Source: Anniella stebbinsi (Eukaryota; Chordata; Lepidosauria; Squamata; Anniellidae). Taken from it: a stretch of DNA of 64,000 nt. The position numbers and the translations under genes were made by a program. The stretch covers positions 59,063,001 to 59,127,000 of the forward strand of contig JARDYH010000002.1 of NCBI GenBank assembly GCA_029215795.1. Direction: 5' to 3'. The notes beneath the pieces were generated by a model, which saw only the letters and a program-made list of their open reading frames with translations, ran no database searches and was not told the origin of the DNA. The stretch's first letter is position 1, and every line of letters starts with the position of its first letter. This document shows positions 11,563-24,127 of the stretch, one piece after another.

Positions 11563-13226
11563 TGTAACATGTAGTTTAGCACATAATGTGCCAGAATTGA
11601 CCTTGTTCTCCAGAGCAATGGGATTCTTCCCTGCCTCAACTTCTCCTTGGTTTAATTAAGGAGATATCCTTATTTAATTAAGCACTTCCTATTGCCAAGA
11701 ATTTTGATCTCATTTTCCCATCAACAAAAAGGGGGCTAACTCATGCCTGCCTCTATATTTAGATGACAATTATCTATTTTCAGGATGAGTCACTCCACGA
11801 CTCCTCTTATCGGTAATGAATTAGTTTCTTGCTTTCTTGTTCTCTCTCTGCCCGTCTCCCCAATGCATGCATGCTGGAATGACACAATAATGCTTGTCTC
11901 AAGAACAGGCATGTTTGGATTATGTGTCATTGATTCTATCTCAGCAGCTCATGACAGTATTAGCAATTTCTTCTTCTTTTTAATGGCACCTGTCCAAATC
12001 TCAGCTTGTCCTGATTGATGCTAATCAGCATAAACTCTCCAGCAGTCTGAAGCAATCTATTAAAATGCTTTATTAACCTTTTTAGAAAGCAATGCCCTCT
12101 CTTCTCTAGGGACATAATATTTAAAGCAAAGAGAATATTTCCCCCGAATGCAAGTCAGGGAGCAAGGTAATGCTGCTGGCCTTGCACTTAAAATTTAGTT
12201 TTCAAGAGTTTGATAAATAGCCTGCATTAGCAACCCAGTATGCGAAGTTAATCATGGGAGAAAGAAAAATAATATGCTTTGCCTAGAGCAAGGATAACTA
12301 ACTGACTGTTCAACAGTAGGGCTCCCAGACCTTTAATGGTAGCATAAAAGCTGCTCCTCTAGAGGTGGAGGGGAGGGGAGATAACTGGGTGTAATACTAT
12401 TGAGAGGGGAGATAACTGGGTGTTACATGCTGTGTCCCAGCATGGGGATGTATACCCAATAGAGAAGCAGGGGAGGGAACCTCTATAAGGCAGTCCCAAC
12501 CTCCCCTTGACTGCTTTATCTTTGGCAAAGCTTCTCTCCCACCCTGATCAGCAGTGTGGGTTTCACTAGTTTCCTGTTCCAGGACTGAATAGGATTTTTG
12601 TGTGTGTGAGGGGGGCATTCTGATTGGCTTTTGTTTTTCACCTACTCTGTGCTGCTTGTCCTTGGGGGGTGGTTGATGGGCTTAAATTTAGTCACAACTG
12701 GGTGGGTAGTGTGGGCACTGAGATACCTAGGCTACCCTGGCGAGCAATCAGAGATACCTGGAGGGTGAAGGGTCACTAGTCCATCTTATTTCTCATTGCT
12801 GGCTGGCTCATGAGGAAGGAGTAGACCTTGGACTTGGTAGGCCTCTCGCCCTTTGAACATTGGCCATGGTGGGCAGGTGATGAAAAGCTCAGATCAGCAT
12901 CCAATCGATCTGGTGCTTTGAGCTGGAATGGGATCATCTGAAAAGGGCCCCTGCGATGTAGTATGATGTTCCATGTGTTAAAGGGGAGTCCTGCACATCT
13001 GTAGGGAATTCCTTTAACAGCTTGTAAAATTCCTTCTGGTATTCCTCACTGGGATTTGAGAATAGGGGCCTGAAAAATGTGGTTTTGGAGAGTTGCCTCT
13101 CAACCTCCTATATATAGTCCAACTTGTACATATGACAACAGCTTCTTTGTTGGTGTCCATAATTACAATGTCAGTATTGTTTCTGAGGCTCTGGATGGCA
13201 TCACGTTCTGTATAGGTGAGACAGTG
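11563..13226. other. no recognised gene
   Basis: It includes a local direct duplication of gagataactgggtgt (12379 and 12410 areas). No coding or repeat family signature was recognised. Confidence 0.5.
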
Positions 13227-13742
13227 GCTGGATTCGGACAACACATTAGTCAATGGTGAGCTGAGTAGCCAACTCACAGTTGGTTATTTTGTGGGTACTC
13301 CCCACACAACATATTCCTACACATCTGTAGGTGGTTGGGGCTAGCGTTGAGTGGACTAATAGTCAACCCAGCATTTGACTGACACAGCCCCCACCCCTAT
13401 CCCCACCCTCCCTCCTCCCTCAGTCCTCCCAGTTCTATCCCAGCAGCCTCTGCAAGTTGCGCCAGTTGTAGCAGAGAGACAGCCACTGCTTTTGTCGCTC
13501 TTGCCACCTGCCTCTATGGGCTTGTGTTTTAACCCACTCACCCCTCCACACAACACTTTAAACAACTGGCTTAGAGCTAAACAACTTGCAAGCCAGTAGT
13601 TTCTCTCAGTTGCTTATTTGGGCAGAATAGCATACCGTCAGTAGTTTGTGAGTGGCGTGTTACCCTCCACAGAACACAATAAGCAACACAACTGACTATT
13701 CCCCCCCCCCCAGTTGCTTATTGTGTTGTCCGAATGCAGCCA
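13227..13742. mobile_element. MITE with ggctggattcggacaac ends
   Basis: The left terminus ggctggattcggacaacac is matched in inverse by gtgttgtccgaatgcagcc at the right. The interior has a poly-C tract (13701-13711) flanked by inverted caataagcaac/gttgcttattg blocks. A shorter relative lies at 63427-63651. Confidence 0.7.
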
Positions 13743-15180
13743 ATGTGTGGTAAATGATGTTGTTTGCTGATTACCTCAGCTTGAGCTCAACATAGGTCAA
13801 AGATCCTCAACACAGAAGAATACATGGCTACAAATCTGACATCAGGAATGGCAATGTTCAAAAACCAGTAGGGGGATATTTCAATCTCCCAGGACAATCT
13901 GTCATTGACTTTATGGGTGGCTGTTCTTGAACCAAGAAATTTCAAAGACAGATATCAATGCAGAATTGCTGAAGTACAAGAGATTCAAGTCTTATTGAGA
14001 AAAGCACAGTACAGTCCTATGGATGCCTACTGAGAAGTACACACTATTTGCTACTCAGAAATATTACACAGAAGCAAGCCACACTGCCACTTGGACATCC
14101 TACTCAGAAGCTCCATTCAGAAGCTCCAATGTACTTTCAGATACCACTGAAAAAATTAAGCCAGAATAAAAGCTACCCTCCCTAATCCAAAAATGAAAGA
14201 ATATATATATATATATATATATATATATTCCGTATATTTTTTCATTGAAATTTAACACTTGCTGTGTGTGAGTCCTGCCCAATGGAAGGAACAGCTGGAG
14301 AACTTAGCTGTGATTGAGTTGGACACTCTGAATCTCCATTGGCTCTCTGGAGATTATTGCAGAACCCTGATGCATCTGTGGAAAAGTACTCTGGAAAGGT
14401 GGGGCACTTCCAGAAAGGTCACAGAAGGGCATGATGTACACTACAGCTTTATAGCAGTATTGAAACACAGTGATAACTGTTGGGGCACATTACACATATT
14501 ATATACCACTTTCATTTCCTGCTTTTTATTCCACATTTTCCAAAATACCACAACAAATGTCACTGTGTGCCCTATGAAGTATGAATGTGAAAGGGGGGTA
14601 TAGTGTTACCAGGATGGGATTGTAATGATTTGACACAAATTGTAGATCTGGCGCAAGTCAGGACAAGCCTACACACATGGGAAAACCATTTTCTGGCAAT
14701 CCTGAAACAAAGCCCCTCACCCTCAAAAAACAAACAAAACAAAAAAACATTGCAAAGGAGAAACTGCACAGCAAAGCAAAAACAACAAAGGCAAGTGAGG
14801 GTGGCAGTAGAAAGGAGGTACGGCTGGGCCAGTGGCTCAGGGGTTCCCTATCCCTGTCCTAAACTATGATTAAAGCAAATCCATTCATTGAAGCCATTCA
14901 TTGCAAATTCATTAAAATGCTTTCCAAGACTTTTCAAGTTCCAACCATCCCTTTAGGTATTCTATTTCTCTTCCTTCCTGCTTGCTGGTAAAACCTCTCT
15001 CAGAACTTTCCAGGTGATCATTATTGATGCATCTAGGTATCCTATACATCCAATGCATAATTGCTGTCGGAAAGCCTTGCATTTTGTAATTAATATTTGC
15101 TTAGACATTTCTCTCATTAATTAATGTTGCTAGGGTGGTTAAGTGTGTGTGTGTGGTGGTGTGGGGGCGGGGAAGAACCA
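13743..15180. other. no gene; fragments of two MITE families and (AT)n
   Basis: A piece of the gcaatccta family is at about 14007-14070. An (AT)n tract runs 14202-14229. A fragment sharing cacagtgataactgttgggg (14467-14486) with the gatctacacc family is at about 14425-14535. The rest is unrecognised. Confidence 0.5.
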
Positions 15181-15268
15181 AAGGGTTTATCATGTATTTT
15201 ATCATGTATTTTATCATGCTGTTGTTCCCCGCCTCGATCTAGATGGAGAGGCGGGTAAGAAATAAATC

Positions 15269-15305
<37 letters not shown>

Positions 15306-15306
15306 T
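15181..15306 (+). mobile_element. L2-type LINE 3' end with (ATT)n tail
   Basis: The motif cccgcctcgatctagatgg and gagaggcgggtaagaaataa precedes a tail of about 13 att units (15268-15306). The same 3' end occurs at 50996-51081 (plus) and 20885-20960 (minus), so this is a recurrent LINE terminus. It is very strongly 5'-truncated. Confidence 0.75.
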
Positions 15307-15968
15307 ATCATTTCAGAATTTTTGGAAATAATTCATTGGGTGATGGCAGCTAGAGGACAGAAATGGCATTGGGTGACACTCTTGTGCAGCCCCTTTGAGA
15401 AATGTGTATGACCAGGTTTGGTCTTTTTACAGTTCAAAACAGAGACCTCACGATTTCAAGGGCTGCCTTGCAACGTATGCAAACTCTCCACACTCCATGT
15501 TGTTCCAGTGGAAGATAAGGATTTTGCTTTCTAAAACAAGGACGTTTTTGACTTGGCTAGTTCCATTGTAGTAATCTATCTAGGAATTACCAGGCCATGA
15601 AGAATAGGGCCAGGCTATAAGCCTTATGACATAAGGGGTGTGATTGGTGTGTATCAGATGTGACTAAAGGAAGGCATTCCTGATTACAGCTATCATTGAA
15701 CGTTTGGGAGAAATACGTGGTCCAGAAGTATCTCACTGTGTGCGAGCCGATCCAGAACAGTGAATCCCGCTCTCCCAAATCTTGAAGCATCACCAACCAC
15801 ATGTACATTGTATCTTTAATCTATTCCACAACAGCACCTATGTATCTTCAAAGAATTTACAGCTGCTTACAACAGGAGGAGGAGGAGGAGACAGAATTGA
15901 GTGCATTCACTGATCAATATATTGATGATATTATTCACAGGGATGATCTCTCCCCATAGCTAAGAAAA
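15307..15968. other. no recognised gene
   Basis: Nothing recognisable apart from a short (AGG)n at about 15869-15890. Confidence 0.45.
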
Positions 15969-16328
15969 TAGGAAACTACTTTTTCCCAAGTGAGACCATG
16001 GGTCCATCTAGCTCATCACTGTCTACAACAATTCTCCAGTGTTTCTGACAAGAACCTCAAGATTTTATTTATTTATTTATTTATTGCATTTCTATACCAC
16101 CCAACAGCCAAAACCATTCAAAATATAAAACAAACATAGTATAAAAACACAGTACAAAATACAAAATAACAATACAACCAGGGTAAAACTGAGAAGCAAT
16201 GCAGAAATCAATACAGATTTAAAATACAAATTTAAAACAGCAAAATTAAAAATTAAGTTGTCAGGACTTGAACCTGGGAGCTTGCATGCAAAGCAGCCAC
16301 TCTACCACTAAGCCATGGCCCTTCCCCA
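15969..16328 (-). mobile_element. tRNA-derived SINE interrupted by a LINE 3' end
   Basis: The SINE tail half (ggtccatctagctcatcact, 16001-16020) is at 15969-16057. Its tRNA-like head (gcatgcaaagcagccactct, 16285-16304, then accactaagccatggcc) is at 16263-16328. Both are antisense. The intervening 16059-16262 is an antisense LINE tail that begins with (TTTA)n. The order shows that the LINE inserted after the SINE. Confidence 0.75.
16059..16262 (-). mobile_element. LINE 3' end nested in a SINE
   Basis: It starts with tttatttatttatttattg, then ctataccacccaacagcc and an A-rich block, the typical antisense 3' end of reptile L2/CR1 LINEs. Confidence 0.65.
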
Positions 16329-16592
16329 TAACGTTATATAAATATTAAACAAGATGGGGTGGACCAGTAAAGCTCCATAGGTGGAACCAAACCAAATCCC
16401 CATCTTCTAGGTGGTCTAGGAGGATTTGTGGTTCAGAGGTTTTATCAGAACTTAGTTCTTTTAAAACTAAAAAAACCCCACAATAATAGAGTGATTTTAT
16501 TCTTTTACTCTATTTGTTGTTCACCACGCTGAAATCTTTTGGATGGGAACAATATATAAATATTGTAACTAAAATAAAGATAAATAAATTTG

Positions 16593-16815
16593 ATCCTGCC
16601 AATGTGATGTAGAGATTACAGCATTGATCTTAGATTGAGGAGACCAGGTTGAATCAGAACTCAGCTGCAAAGCTAACAGGGTAAGCTGGGGTCAGTCACT
16701 ATTTTTCAGACTAACCTCTCTCACAGAGGGTGTTATGAGGTTAAAAAGAGAACCATTATGCCACTGTGAGCTCTTCAGAGGAAAAGCAGGAAAAAACTGT
16801 AGTATAAAAATAAAT
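16593..16815 (+). mobile_element. tRNA-derived SINE with L2/MIR-like body
   Basis: The layout is a tRNA-like head (gtgatgtagagattacag), accaggttgaatcagaactc, then ggtcagtcact…cagactaacctctctcacag and a LINE-like end with ataaaaataaa. The same family is in antisense at 55530-55777 and, split, at 39538-40246. Confidence 0.65.
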
Positions 16816-18954
16816 ATCAAAGGCCAATAAAGGGGCCAGAAGAATAAAAAAGCTACACCCTTTCAGCTAGATATACATGATCCATTATTGAGATATATAT
16901 GATCCACTAGTTTCTGTTTAAAAACCTGGCTCCAATCTTTTTAAAAGGTTTCTCCAAAAATGCTCAGACAACCTTGCGTTTGATTGCCTTGCTGAAAAAA
17001 AAGGTTATTTGGAGATAGATGTTCAGATCCTCTCGGTCTGAGGATTGCCTTTTCAATAATGGATGCATAACAACCTCTTCTTTCAATGTTGAAAGACTCT
17101 GTCCTTCCCTCTTTTAGGCATCGGCTATTGCAATTGCCAGAGATACCAGCTAGCCTCATCCAGCTAGATTTAGATGGGATATACAGTATCTGAGCACACA
17201 AGTGGCTGAACTTTAGCCTCACCAGTAGATATCATCAACTGTAGATGATCCAAGCAGTTGTTACAAGCGGTAGCTATGGATAGGTAAAGCTCCAATTCTG
17301 TCAAACTAGAGGCATCCGAGTCAGATTCAATGCAAGTAATTATGTCTACAAAATGTTTAGCAAATTTGTCATAGTGGACAACCGAATCCTCTTTCTCACA
17401 TACCAGGGCCTAGACTGTAACAGTTTCATAATCATCAAGAACAATTCTCCTAGTGAGCATTTGATGAAATGTCACTGCCATAGCATAGGCTTTCAAATGC
17501 ACTCTGGGCAGTACTTGGGTCGGATTTGGCCCCAGTTTTCAACCACCTGCATTCTGCCAATCCACTCTTACGATTTAGACCTGATTCTCACATAACAACA
17601 CCCATCAGTTTAGAAACCAATGGCTTGTATTGTACAAAAACAGGCACACTGCCTACAATGCACCCACCTCTTTCACTTTACAGTACAACCCACGTTTGGC
17701 TCCTTCATAGGATGTACAGCATGTCATGCAAACCTGGAGCACTGAGTTGTTTATGAGTTACACCATCGGATAACTATTGGGTTGTTTAGCTCCTAAACAA
17801 CCCAGTGGTCTGGGTTTGCACATCATGAATGTGCGATCATCCTTAACACCCTGGTAAACCAAGAGGTCATTCATAATCAGAGCTCTGCGGGAAGGCACCT
17901 ATGAACAATATTGGCAGTTGCCCACAGCAATTCTCCCTTACAGAGAACAAGAAGGCCATCAATTGGAATGCTAACAATATTGGCACCAACCTCCTCCCCC
18001 CATCCATTCCTCCAATTAGAGTCTTGCCTACATGGGGACTACAGGACGTGACCCATATAGATAGAGTCTTATTTATTAGCTAACTAGGAAAGGGCTGCTT
18101 CATTTACTGATACTAATGAAGTGTGCCAGCTTATTCAATCTGTATCTATTAACTCCATTCTCTCTCTCTGACCCACTGGAAAAAAAAATTGGATTGCCAG
18201 TGATGCTGCATAGGGTCAGGAATCTTCCAGAGTGATTTATATATTATTTTCTCATCATTGCCACTCTCAACAAATCTGAAAATGTGTTTATCAATTAATT
18301 CTATCTGGTTTCAAGGGATTGGCTGTGAAATGTATTTGCACAGACAGAGGATTCTTGGGAGACTTCTCGTTTTAATTGTTCCTATTTTATCTAGCAAAGA
18401 TAACAGCAGAAAATCCCATCTGCTTTAATCATCTCTTATTATTTTTGTTGAATAATTTGCTTGTAATTTTCTCTAAATGAGCTTTTAAAAATTGGATGCT
18501 ATTTGTACTTTTTAGGTACCTGATCCTCTCTTGGTTCCAAATATATTCATTCATTCATAATGGATAAAATCCACCTAATCATAGCAGGAGGTGTCGAAAT
18601 GAAGCTGCAGCAATGTAATGGAATATCTCCCTGGGTAGAGCAGGGAAGGGAACAGCAAAAAGCAGGCAAACCATGGTACTCAGAGTCCCTGTTGTGTGAT
18701 AGAATTGGGTTCATTAAGTCTAAAAAGAGTTGGTGTGATGCACGGATAGCTGGTCAATGACTGCCCTAGTAGCTAGAATAGCAGTTTTCTTAGGGCATTC
18801 TTGTGTATCCAGTCCTGTTCCCCATCTTCAGGATGAGGAATGGATCTGAAGCATTCTCTGTCTCTAGCTGCTTATAAACAGTACACAGTGGAGGAACATT
18901 GAGATGGCTCAAATTTTGGGAACCAGCTGTTCTGTTGCTAGAGATGAAATGCAT
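16816..18954. other. no gene; short inverted repeat
   Basis: About 2.1 kb without coding motifs. The palindrome gggttgtttagctcctaaac (17778-17797, completed by aaccc) belongs with gttgtttatgag nearby and resembles the centre of one of the local MITE families. Confidence 0.45.
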
Positions 18955-19165
18955 TTGCCCTCTGTGAATGTTGGTATCTCCAGTATAAGAGGCAGTAAGC
19001 CCATGTACACCAGTTGCCAGGGATTGTGGGTGGGAGGGTGTGATTGCACTCATGTCTTACTTGTGGATCCCCCGTCAACAACTGGTTGGCCACTGTGTGA
19101 GCAGAATGCTGGATTAGATGGACCCTTGGTCTGATCCAGCATAGATCTTCTTATGATCTTATGTC
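18955..19165 (+). mobile_element. CR1-like LINE 3' end
   Basis: It shares with 30239-30433 the blocks cagtaagcccatgtacacc, gtgggagggtg and ttgcactcatgtcttact, ending gatccagcatagatcttctt and atgatcttatg. The repeated ttctta-type terminus fits a CR1-like 3' end, which is an inference. Confidence 0.65.
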
Positions 19166-19718
19166 ACTATTTGACATCCAAGATGTTTGATATCTGACAG
19201 CATTCAAGAGTAGACATTCAGGATATGATACGTGGCAGTACCTGACACCTGATACCTTTGCTGCTAGTGGTGTTTGGTATCAGACAAAATGTGTGTGTGT
19301 GTGCTGGGTGGTGGTGGATAGAGTAAGTCAGGAAAGCACTGTGAATTCTGCTGACCTGAAGTATCCACAAGGGCTCAATTGTCCAAGACATCTTTCTTGA
19401 TCTGGCCTATCGCAGTATGTAGCTCCTCCACCCCCACTTGATGCACCAGATCTGTTTCTGCAGTTCCTGCATGTCCACAAGGGGGTAGAACATCTGAATG
19501 CTTCCTTTGTATCTGCAGCTCAACACTCGCACATGTAGCTGATTTTCTGCCACCAATTTTTGCCTTTGTGTGTGGAACTGTACATGGGTGACATTTAGAT
19601 GTTCAAGCTCCATGGGTACATGAGGAGATGGCAGAAGTGGGGAGGCAGGTGGGGAGGGGATTTGCACACTTACTCCTCTCTATGTGATGGGCCAAATCAG
19701 GGAAAGCATGTTATCCAA

Positions 19719-19982
19719 TCTGGTTCTAAATCTAATTTCTGGATTGTGACAGTGTTTGTACAGAACAGACCATGAATTCACCATAGGAAGCCCTCGACAC
19801 AAAGAGCCATACGTAGCTACCCATGATAGTATGAGCTCTAATAAAGGCCAAACAACCAAATCTTGAACAGCAGCAGTAGCTACATGAAATCCCTCCCACA
19901 TCAAAAGCAGTGAAGGTGCCTAAGGTTAAATTAATTTAGTCAAAATCCCTGCCATATTGCTTCCATGCCTGGCAATCTAGGG
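19719..19982 (-). repeat. unclassified interspersed repeat, copy 1
   Basis: This is the reverse complement of 22044-22545 once the MITE inside that copy is removed. Shared blocks include ctagattgccaggcat, attttgacta, ggctact/tagctac, and cacaatccaga. It supplies an empty site for the MITE at 22115-22332. No terminal repeats or tail were recognised, so the class is unknown. Confidence 0.65.
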
Positions 19983-20702
19983 CTGGTTTTATGCTGTGCA
20001 TTTTTAAAACTCAGTCTGCATTTTTATTCCACCAATGCTAATAGTTTGTTGGTTGCACAACACAAAAACAATTTAAAAATTGAGATTCGAATCGAAACAT
20101 GCTTTACACTCAACTGTATATAATATACAGTGTAGTATATAATATCCTGCATCATCTAGCTGAGGTTTAATCTCTTGTCTCCCAGTCCTGCCTCCCAGCA
20201 ATTGGTGTAGGGTGGCCATGTGTTCTCTTTTAGAGAGGGCAGTTCTCTATTTGAAATGCTGCTAGAGGATTGTTCTCCCTTTAAAGTCCAAGCCCTGTTT
20301 AAAGATAAAGAACCATTGGAAGGAAGAGTTGGGCCTTGAAGTTGCAGATGGAGCAAGGCACACCGGCCAACTGGTCACCATCTCCCAAACTATGGCAAGA
20401 TATTCTGTTTTTCTATTTCAGTTGGACTAACCATTTCTAAATTTGAGCTCCACATGTAAATTAGCATATGCAAGTTTTCTGCAAATCTGTATCCACTTTT
20501 ATCCATTTTTTAATTATTATTTTGGTGATGCATTTCCTCATTTTTAGCTTCATAAGAGGCTACCCAGGTTGACAGCCCACCCTGCAATTGGCAGAAAGGA
20601 GAAGAAGAAACTGTGATGACTCCCTATTGAGACCTGCTGAGACCCAGAATATTTTATACTTCTGTTGGATGACTTGGCTTTTGCTTTCTAAAATGAAAGG
20701 CA

Positions 20703-20722
20703 TGAGATATATATATATATAA
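20703..20722. repeat. (AT)n microsatellite
   Basis: A short pure tract. Confidence 0.8.
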
Positions 20723-20884
20723 AATCAGTCATTCCGAGTGTCAACCCAACTTTACAAAATTTAATTCTGACTATTAAAAGACAATCCAGAAAGGAAGATT
20801 GTACAATATTTTCTTAACCTGATCAAATCTGGGCTAGTCTTCAGAGCGTGTGTGGCATAATTGTGAAGCAGACCCCAAGCACTT

Positions 20885-20889
20885 ATCAA

Positions 20890-20923
<34 letters not shown>

Positions 20924-20960
20924 GTAAATTTATTCCTTACCTGCCTCTAGATCAAGGTGG
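20885..20960 (-). mobile_element. L2-type LINE 3' end with (ATT)n tail, antisense
   Basis: The run of taa units (about 20890-20922) is followed by ttattccttacctgcctcta and gatcaaggtggggaac, the inverse of the 15181-15306 terminus. Confidence 0.7.
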
Positions 20961-21164
20961 GGAACAACAATAAATCAAATACATAAAACTGATTAAAAGA
21001 GCATATAAAACCAATACAATATTAATGACGATCACTTGGTGGTCAGTTGTAGGTGAACACAGTTGCAGTTTTACAGCAGAATTGCCCATCCTGTAGCCAC
21101 TGAATTCCTATCATGCTACTAGTTTGTTACGCTGATGGCTTGTGAACTCACACTGACCCTGTTC

Positions 21165-21365
21165 AGACAACATGCTAAGCCATGGTGGTTAAGCATTTTG
21201 AGCAAAACATTATGGCTTAGCATGTTGTGTGAACCATGACTTAGCATGTCGTGTGAAACATTCCTAACCATGGTGGCTACATAACCATGATTTAAGTTCA
21301 CTCACTATTTGCTGCAAAAGAGTTAGCGGCCTAACCATGGCTTAGTGTGTCATCTGAACAGGCCC
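21165..21365. mobile_element. MITE with ctgttcagacaac ends
   Basis: The left end is ccctgttcagacaacatgc and the right end gtgtgtcatctgaacaggcc. The interior repeats taagccatgg and cttagcatgt in both directions. Relatives are at 24890-25297, 36480-36826 and 58895-59215. Confidence 0.7.
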
Positions 21366-22043
21366 ATTTATTGCATGTCCTTCTTAGATAGCCAAAATAG
21401 CTTAGATCCCAGGATGAGAACCCCATGTTGCTCCTCTAGGGCTGCTTTTGGCTGTGTAGAAAGTTCATTAATTTTGCAAAATATCTTGCTCACAGCCCAT
21501 CATTTTTTATCATTTATTGCCTAAAACTCATTGCAACTACATTATGATAAATTGGGCCTACTAAGCTGATCCCTTACTGGTAAGTAAGCACCCAGAATCC
21601 TTGGGTAGCTGCTGAGGGCCCACCACTCCTAACGCCTCTTGGTGACCTGCCTGCCTATCCTTCCTGGTGGCAGGCAGGTGTGAGCTATCTGCCAGTGTTA
21701 CATTGCCAGTAGTGTTTCAGAGTGATGACTCAACATCAGGGCATTGTGGGAAAATTAAAATGGAAGGTGGCTTACCACCACCCACTGGAGAACCTGGCAC
21801 TGCTACCACTCATTGTTGCCACCACCACTGGTAAGTCGGCTAGCGAAAGCACCGGTGTCCTGGTAGCATCTGACGACAGAGGGGCTTGCAGGCATCAGGG
21901 AGCCCAGTGGTTTTCCCTTTGTCAGAGGGACTGTCAAACCTGCCACACTGGCCCTTTTAAGGAGGGGGGGTGGAAGGGGGAGGTGCCACTTTCCCAAGTG
22001 AGGCAGGCAGGCTTCTGGATTTGCTGTTCAGTCTGGAATCCAA
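21366..22043. other. no recognised gene
   Basis: The 143-codon plus frame at 21722-22153 crosses into a repeat and a MITE, so it is not considered a gene. Confidence 0.5.
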
Positions 22044-22545
22044 GGCTAGATTGCCAGGCATTGAAACAATACAACACTGATTTTGACTATACTAGTTTAC
22101 TCTTAGGGAAATTCCAGGGGAAGGTGGTGGCTCCGATTCTGGTGAAGCTGTGAATCCATTCTGGGTTTCAGTCAGAGCCAGTCAAAACTCTAAAGGACCT
22201 ATCCAAGGTGCTAAACCCATGTTGGGAAATGGTTCAGCACTTTGAATAGCTTCGTTAGAGTCCTGGCTGGTTCTGACTGAAACCCAGAATAGATTCACAG
22301 CCCCACTGAAACCACAGCCCTCAGGCTCCACCGGAAAGTTCCCTGCTTTTGGCATAGGAGGGATTCCATGTGGCTACTTGTATTGCTGCTGTTTGAGATC
22401 TGGGTGTTTTGGCATTTGCTAGAGGTCATGCTATCATGGGTAACCATGTACGACTATTTGTGCCAAAGGTTTCCTGTAGCGAATTCGTGGTGTGTTTTGT
22501 GCAAATACTCTCACAATCCAGAAAGGATCCCAAGTAGCTTGAATC
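22044..22545 (+). repeat. unclassified interspersed repeat, copy 2 (MITE inside)
   Basis: The two halves, 22044-22114 and 22333-22545, align in reverse with 19719-19982. The split is exactly at the MITE at 22115-22332. Confidence 0.65.
22115..22332. mobile_element. palindromic hAT-like MITE (cagtggaggc family)
   Basis: The arms carry ctgggtttcagtcagagcc and its inverse ggttctgactgaaacccag, meeting around 22225. The flanks ggaaattc (22107-22114) and gaaagttc (22333-22340) match at 6 of 8. The related sequence at 19719-19982 lacks the element, which supports these edges. Confidence 0.75.
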
Positions 22546-23984
22546 TCATCTCAATGGCAGCACTGACCGTCTCCCTTTCTGCTGGAGGGAAGCATGGCGC
22601 ATACAAGCTAGATGGCTGCTGAAGTTGTAAACAGTAATTACTCAAGGCACAGTCAAATAACGCTGCAATTGTAGCGTGCAATTATTTGGGCTACATATTA
22701 ACAGTGTTCCTTTTGGGACTCTTGCCACAGCAATGACATTTCAGACAGGAGGTAAAGTATAGGTCTTTGAGGGGTGCATTTTTCAGTTTGATTGGCTTGG
22801 CTGCCATTCTTGGGATAAATATCTCATGTTTACTTTATCACTGCAACCAGCAGTAGGCATCCATCGGGGGGGAGGGTGTGTGTGTGTGTCTGAACACTCA
22901 TGCTTCCCATTATTACCATTAAAAGCCTTCATTACCACCCCTGTTGCCTTTCTTGCAAATATAAATAAAATCTGACAATATCGTAAATAAATCCTTTCTT
23001 CCCAGAAGCTGATAGAATTTAGGGATGGGAGGGAAAGGAGATTAATTTTGTGCATGAAAAATCTCATTAAGCAACTTCCTAGAAAGAAGAGGAATTGGCA
23101 TGGGTGCCCAGGCAGGCGGTCCTCTGTCTTCCTTTGGTCAGCCTGCGCATGCTGTTCTTATGCGCGCTGCATCTGTCTTCTCCTGAAGCTGTGTTAGTCT
23201 ACCCAGTCATCAGAAAGGTCAATGGGGTCTCATGGGGTGGGGGGGAGGGGGAACAACAACACAGGCCTGGCTTCTCTGAGAAACCTAACATGTATTTGCA
23301 GCAACAGCATGATTTTCAGAACTGTGGAGTGTGCGTGTCCTTTTCCTGTGTTCTTTTTTTCCTTTTCTTGATGCACAGCACTGGCCCCAGGAGACCGCAA
23401 GGACAAAGCAGGCAAAAAGACTCAACTAGAAAGGGCATTTAGGATTCATAAAAGCCATTAACGGGAAGTGCACGGAGCACTGCCTACTGTAACTCAATTG
23501 TATTTCACTGAGCAAGTAAACCCACCCGAATGCACAGTAAAGCCCTGCTTCCTTTTGAATGCTTTGCCTTCTTATTGAAATGGCTTGGAATGTCCCCCAG
23601 GCAGGCAAAGGAGATAATCAAATGAAGTGGGGGGTTTCGGGGAGGGGGGAGGGTTATAGGGCACACACTCATTCTCCTACTTGGGGAAATGATACTCGAA
23701 ATGTTCTGGAATCTTTACTGCTTCCTGACTCCTGCCAACATGTCCGTGTCACAGAAGTACATCTCCTCCTCCTCCTGTCTGTCCTGTTGGGTTTCAGGCA
23801 AGGTGATTTTGATTTCCAATTAATAATAGATTGACACTAAGCATGCCTAATTGCCACATATTTCAGTGTGTGATTCATAAAACTTGAGATCAATGAGCCG
23901 TTCTGTAAGTTTTACGATCCCTTTCGTGGCAACAATTGTGTTGACAAAAAGAAAAAAGAGAAGAGAAGAGAAATGGCGTCTCAG
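22546..23984. other. no recognised gene
   Basis: A (GT)n stretch is at 22876-22890 and G-rich tracts are at 23235-23252 and 23638-23651. The frame at 23095-23442 (115 codons) has no family motif; its hydrophobic start is of low weight. Confidence 0.5.
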
Positions 23985-24119
23985 CAGTGGAGGCTGGTGT
24001 CTCCGATATCAGTGGAGCAGAAGCATCTTGGATAGCTCTTCTAGAGTTCTGTGTGGTTCTGACTGAAACCCGGTGCGGATTCACCACCCCACTGACATCG
24101 GTGCCACGAGCCTCCACTG
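23985..24119. mobile_element. short palindromic hAT-like MITE with 8-bp flank repeat
   Basis: It starts cagtggaggctggtgtctcc and ends gcctccactg. The flanks cgtctcag (23977-23984) and catctcag (24120-24127) match at 7 of 8, the best target duplication in this family. Confidence 0.8.
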
Positions 24120-24127
24120 CATCTCAG

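Noticed and set aside
21722..22153. 143-codon plus-strand frame
   Set aside because: It runs into an interspersed repeat and a MITE, with no motif.
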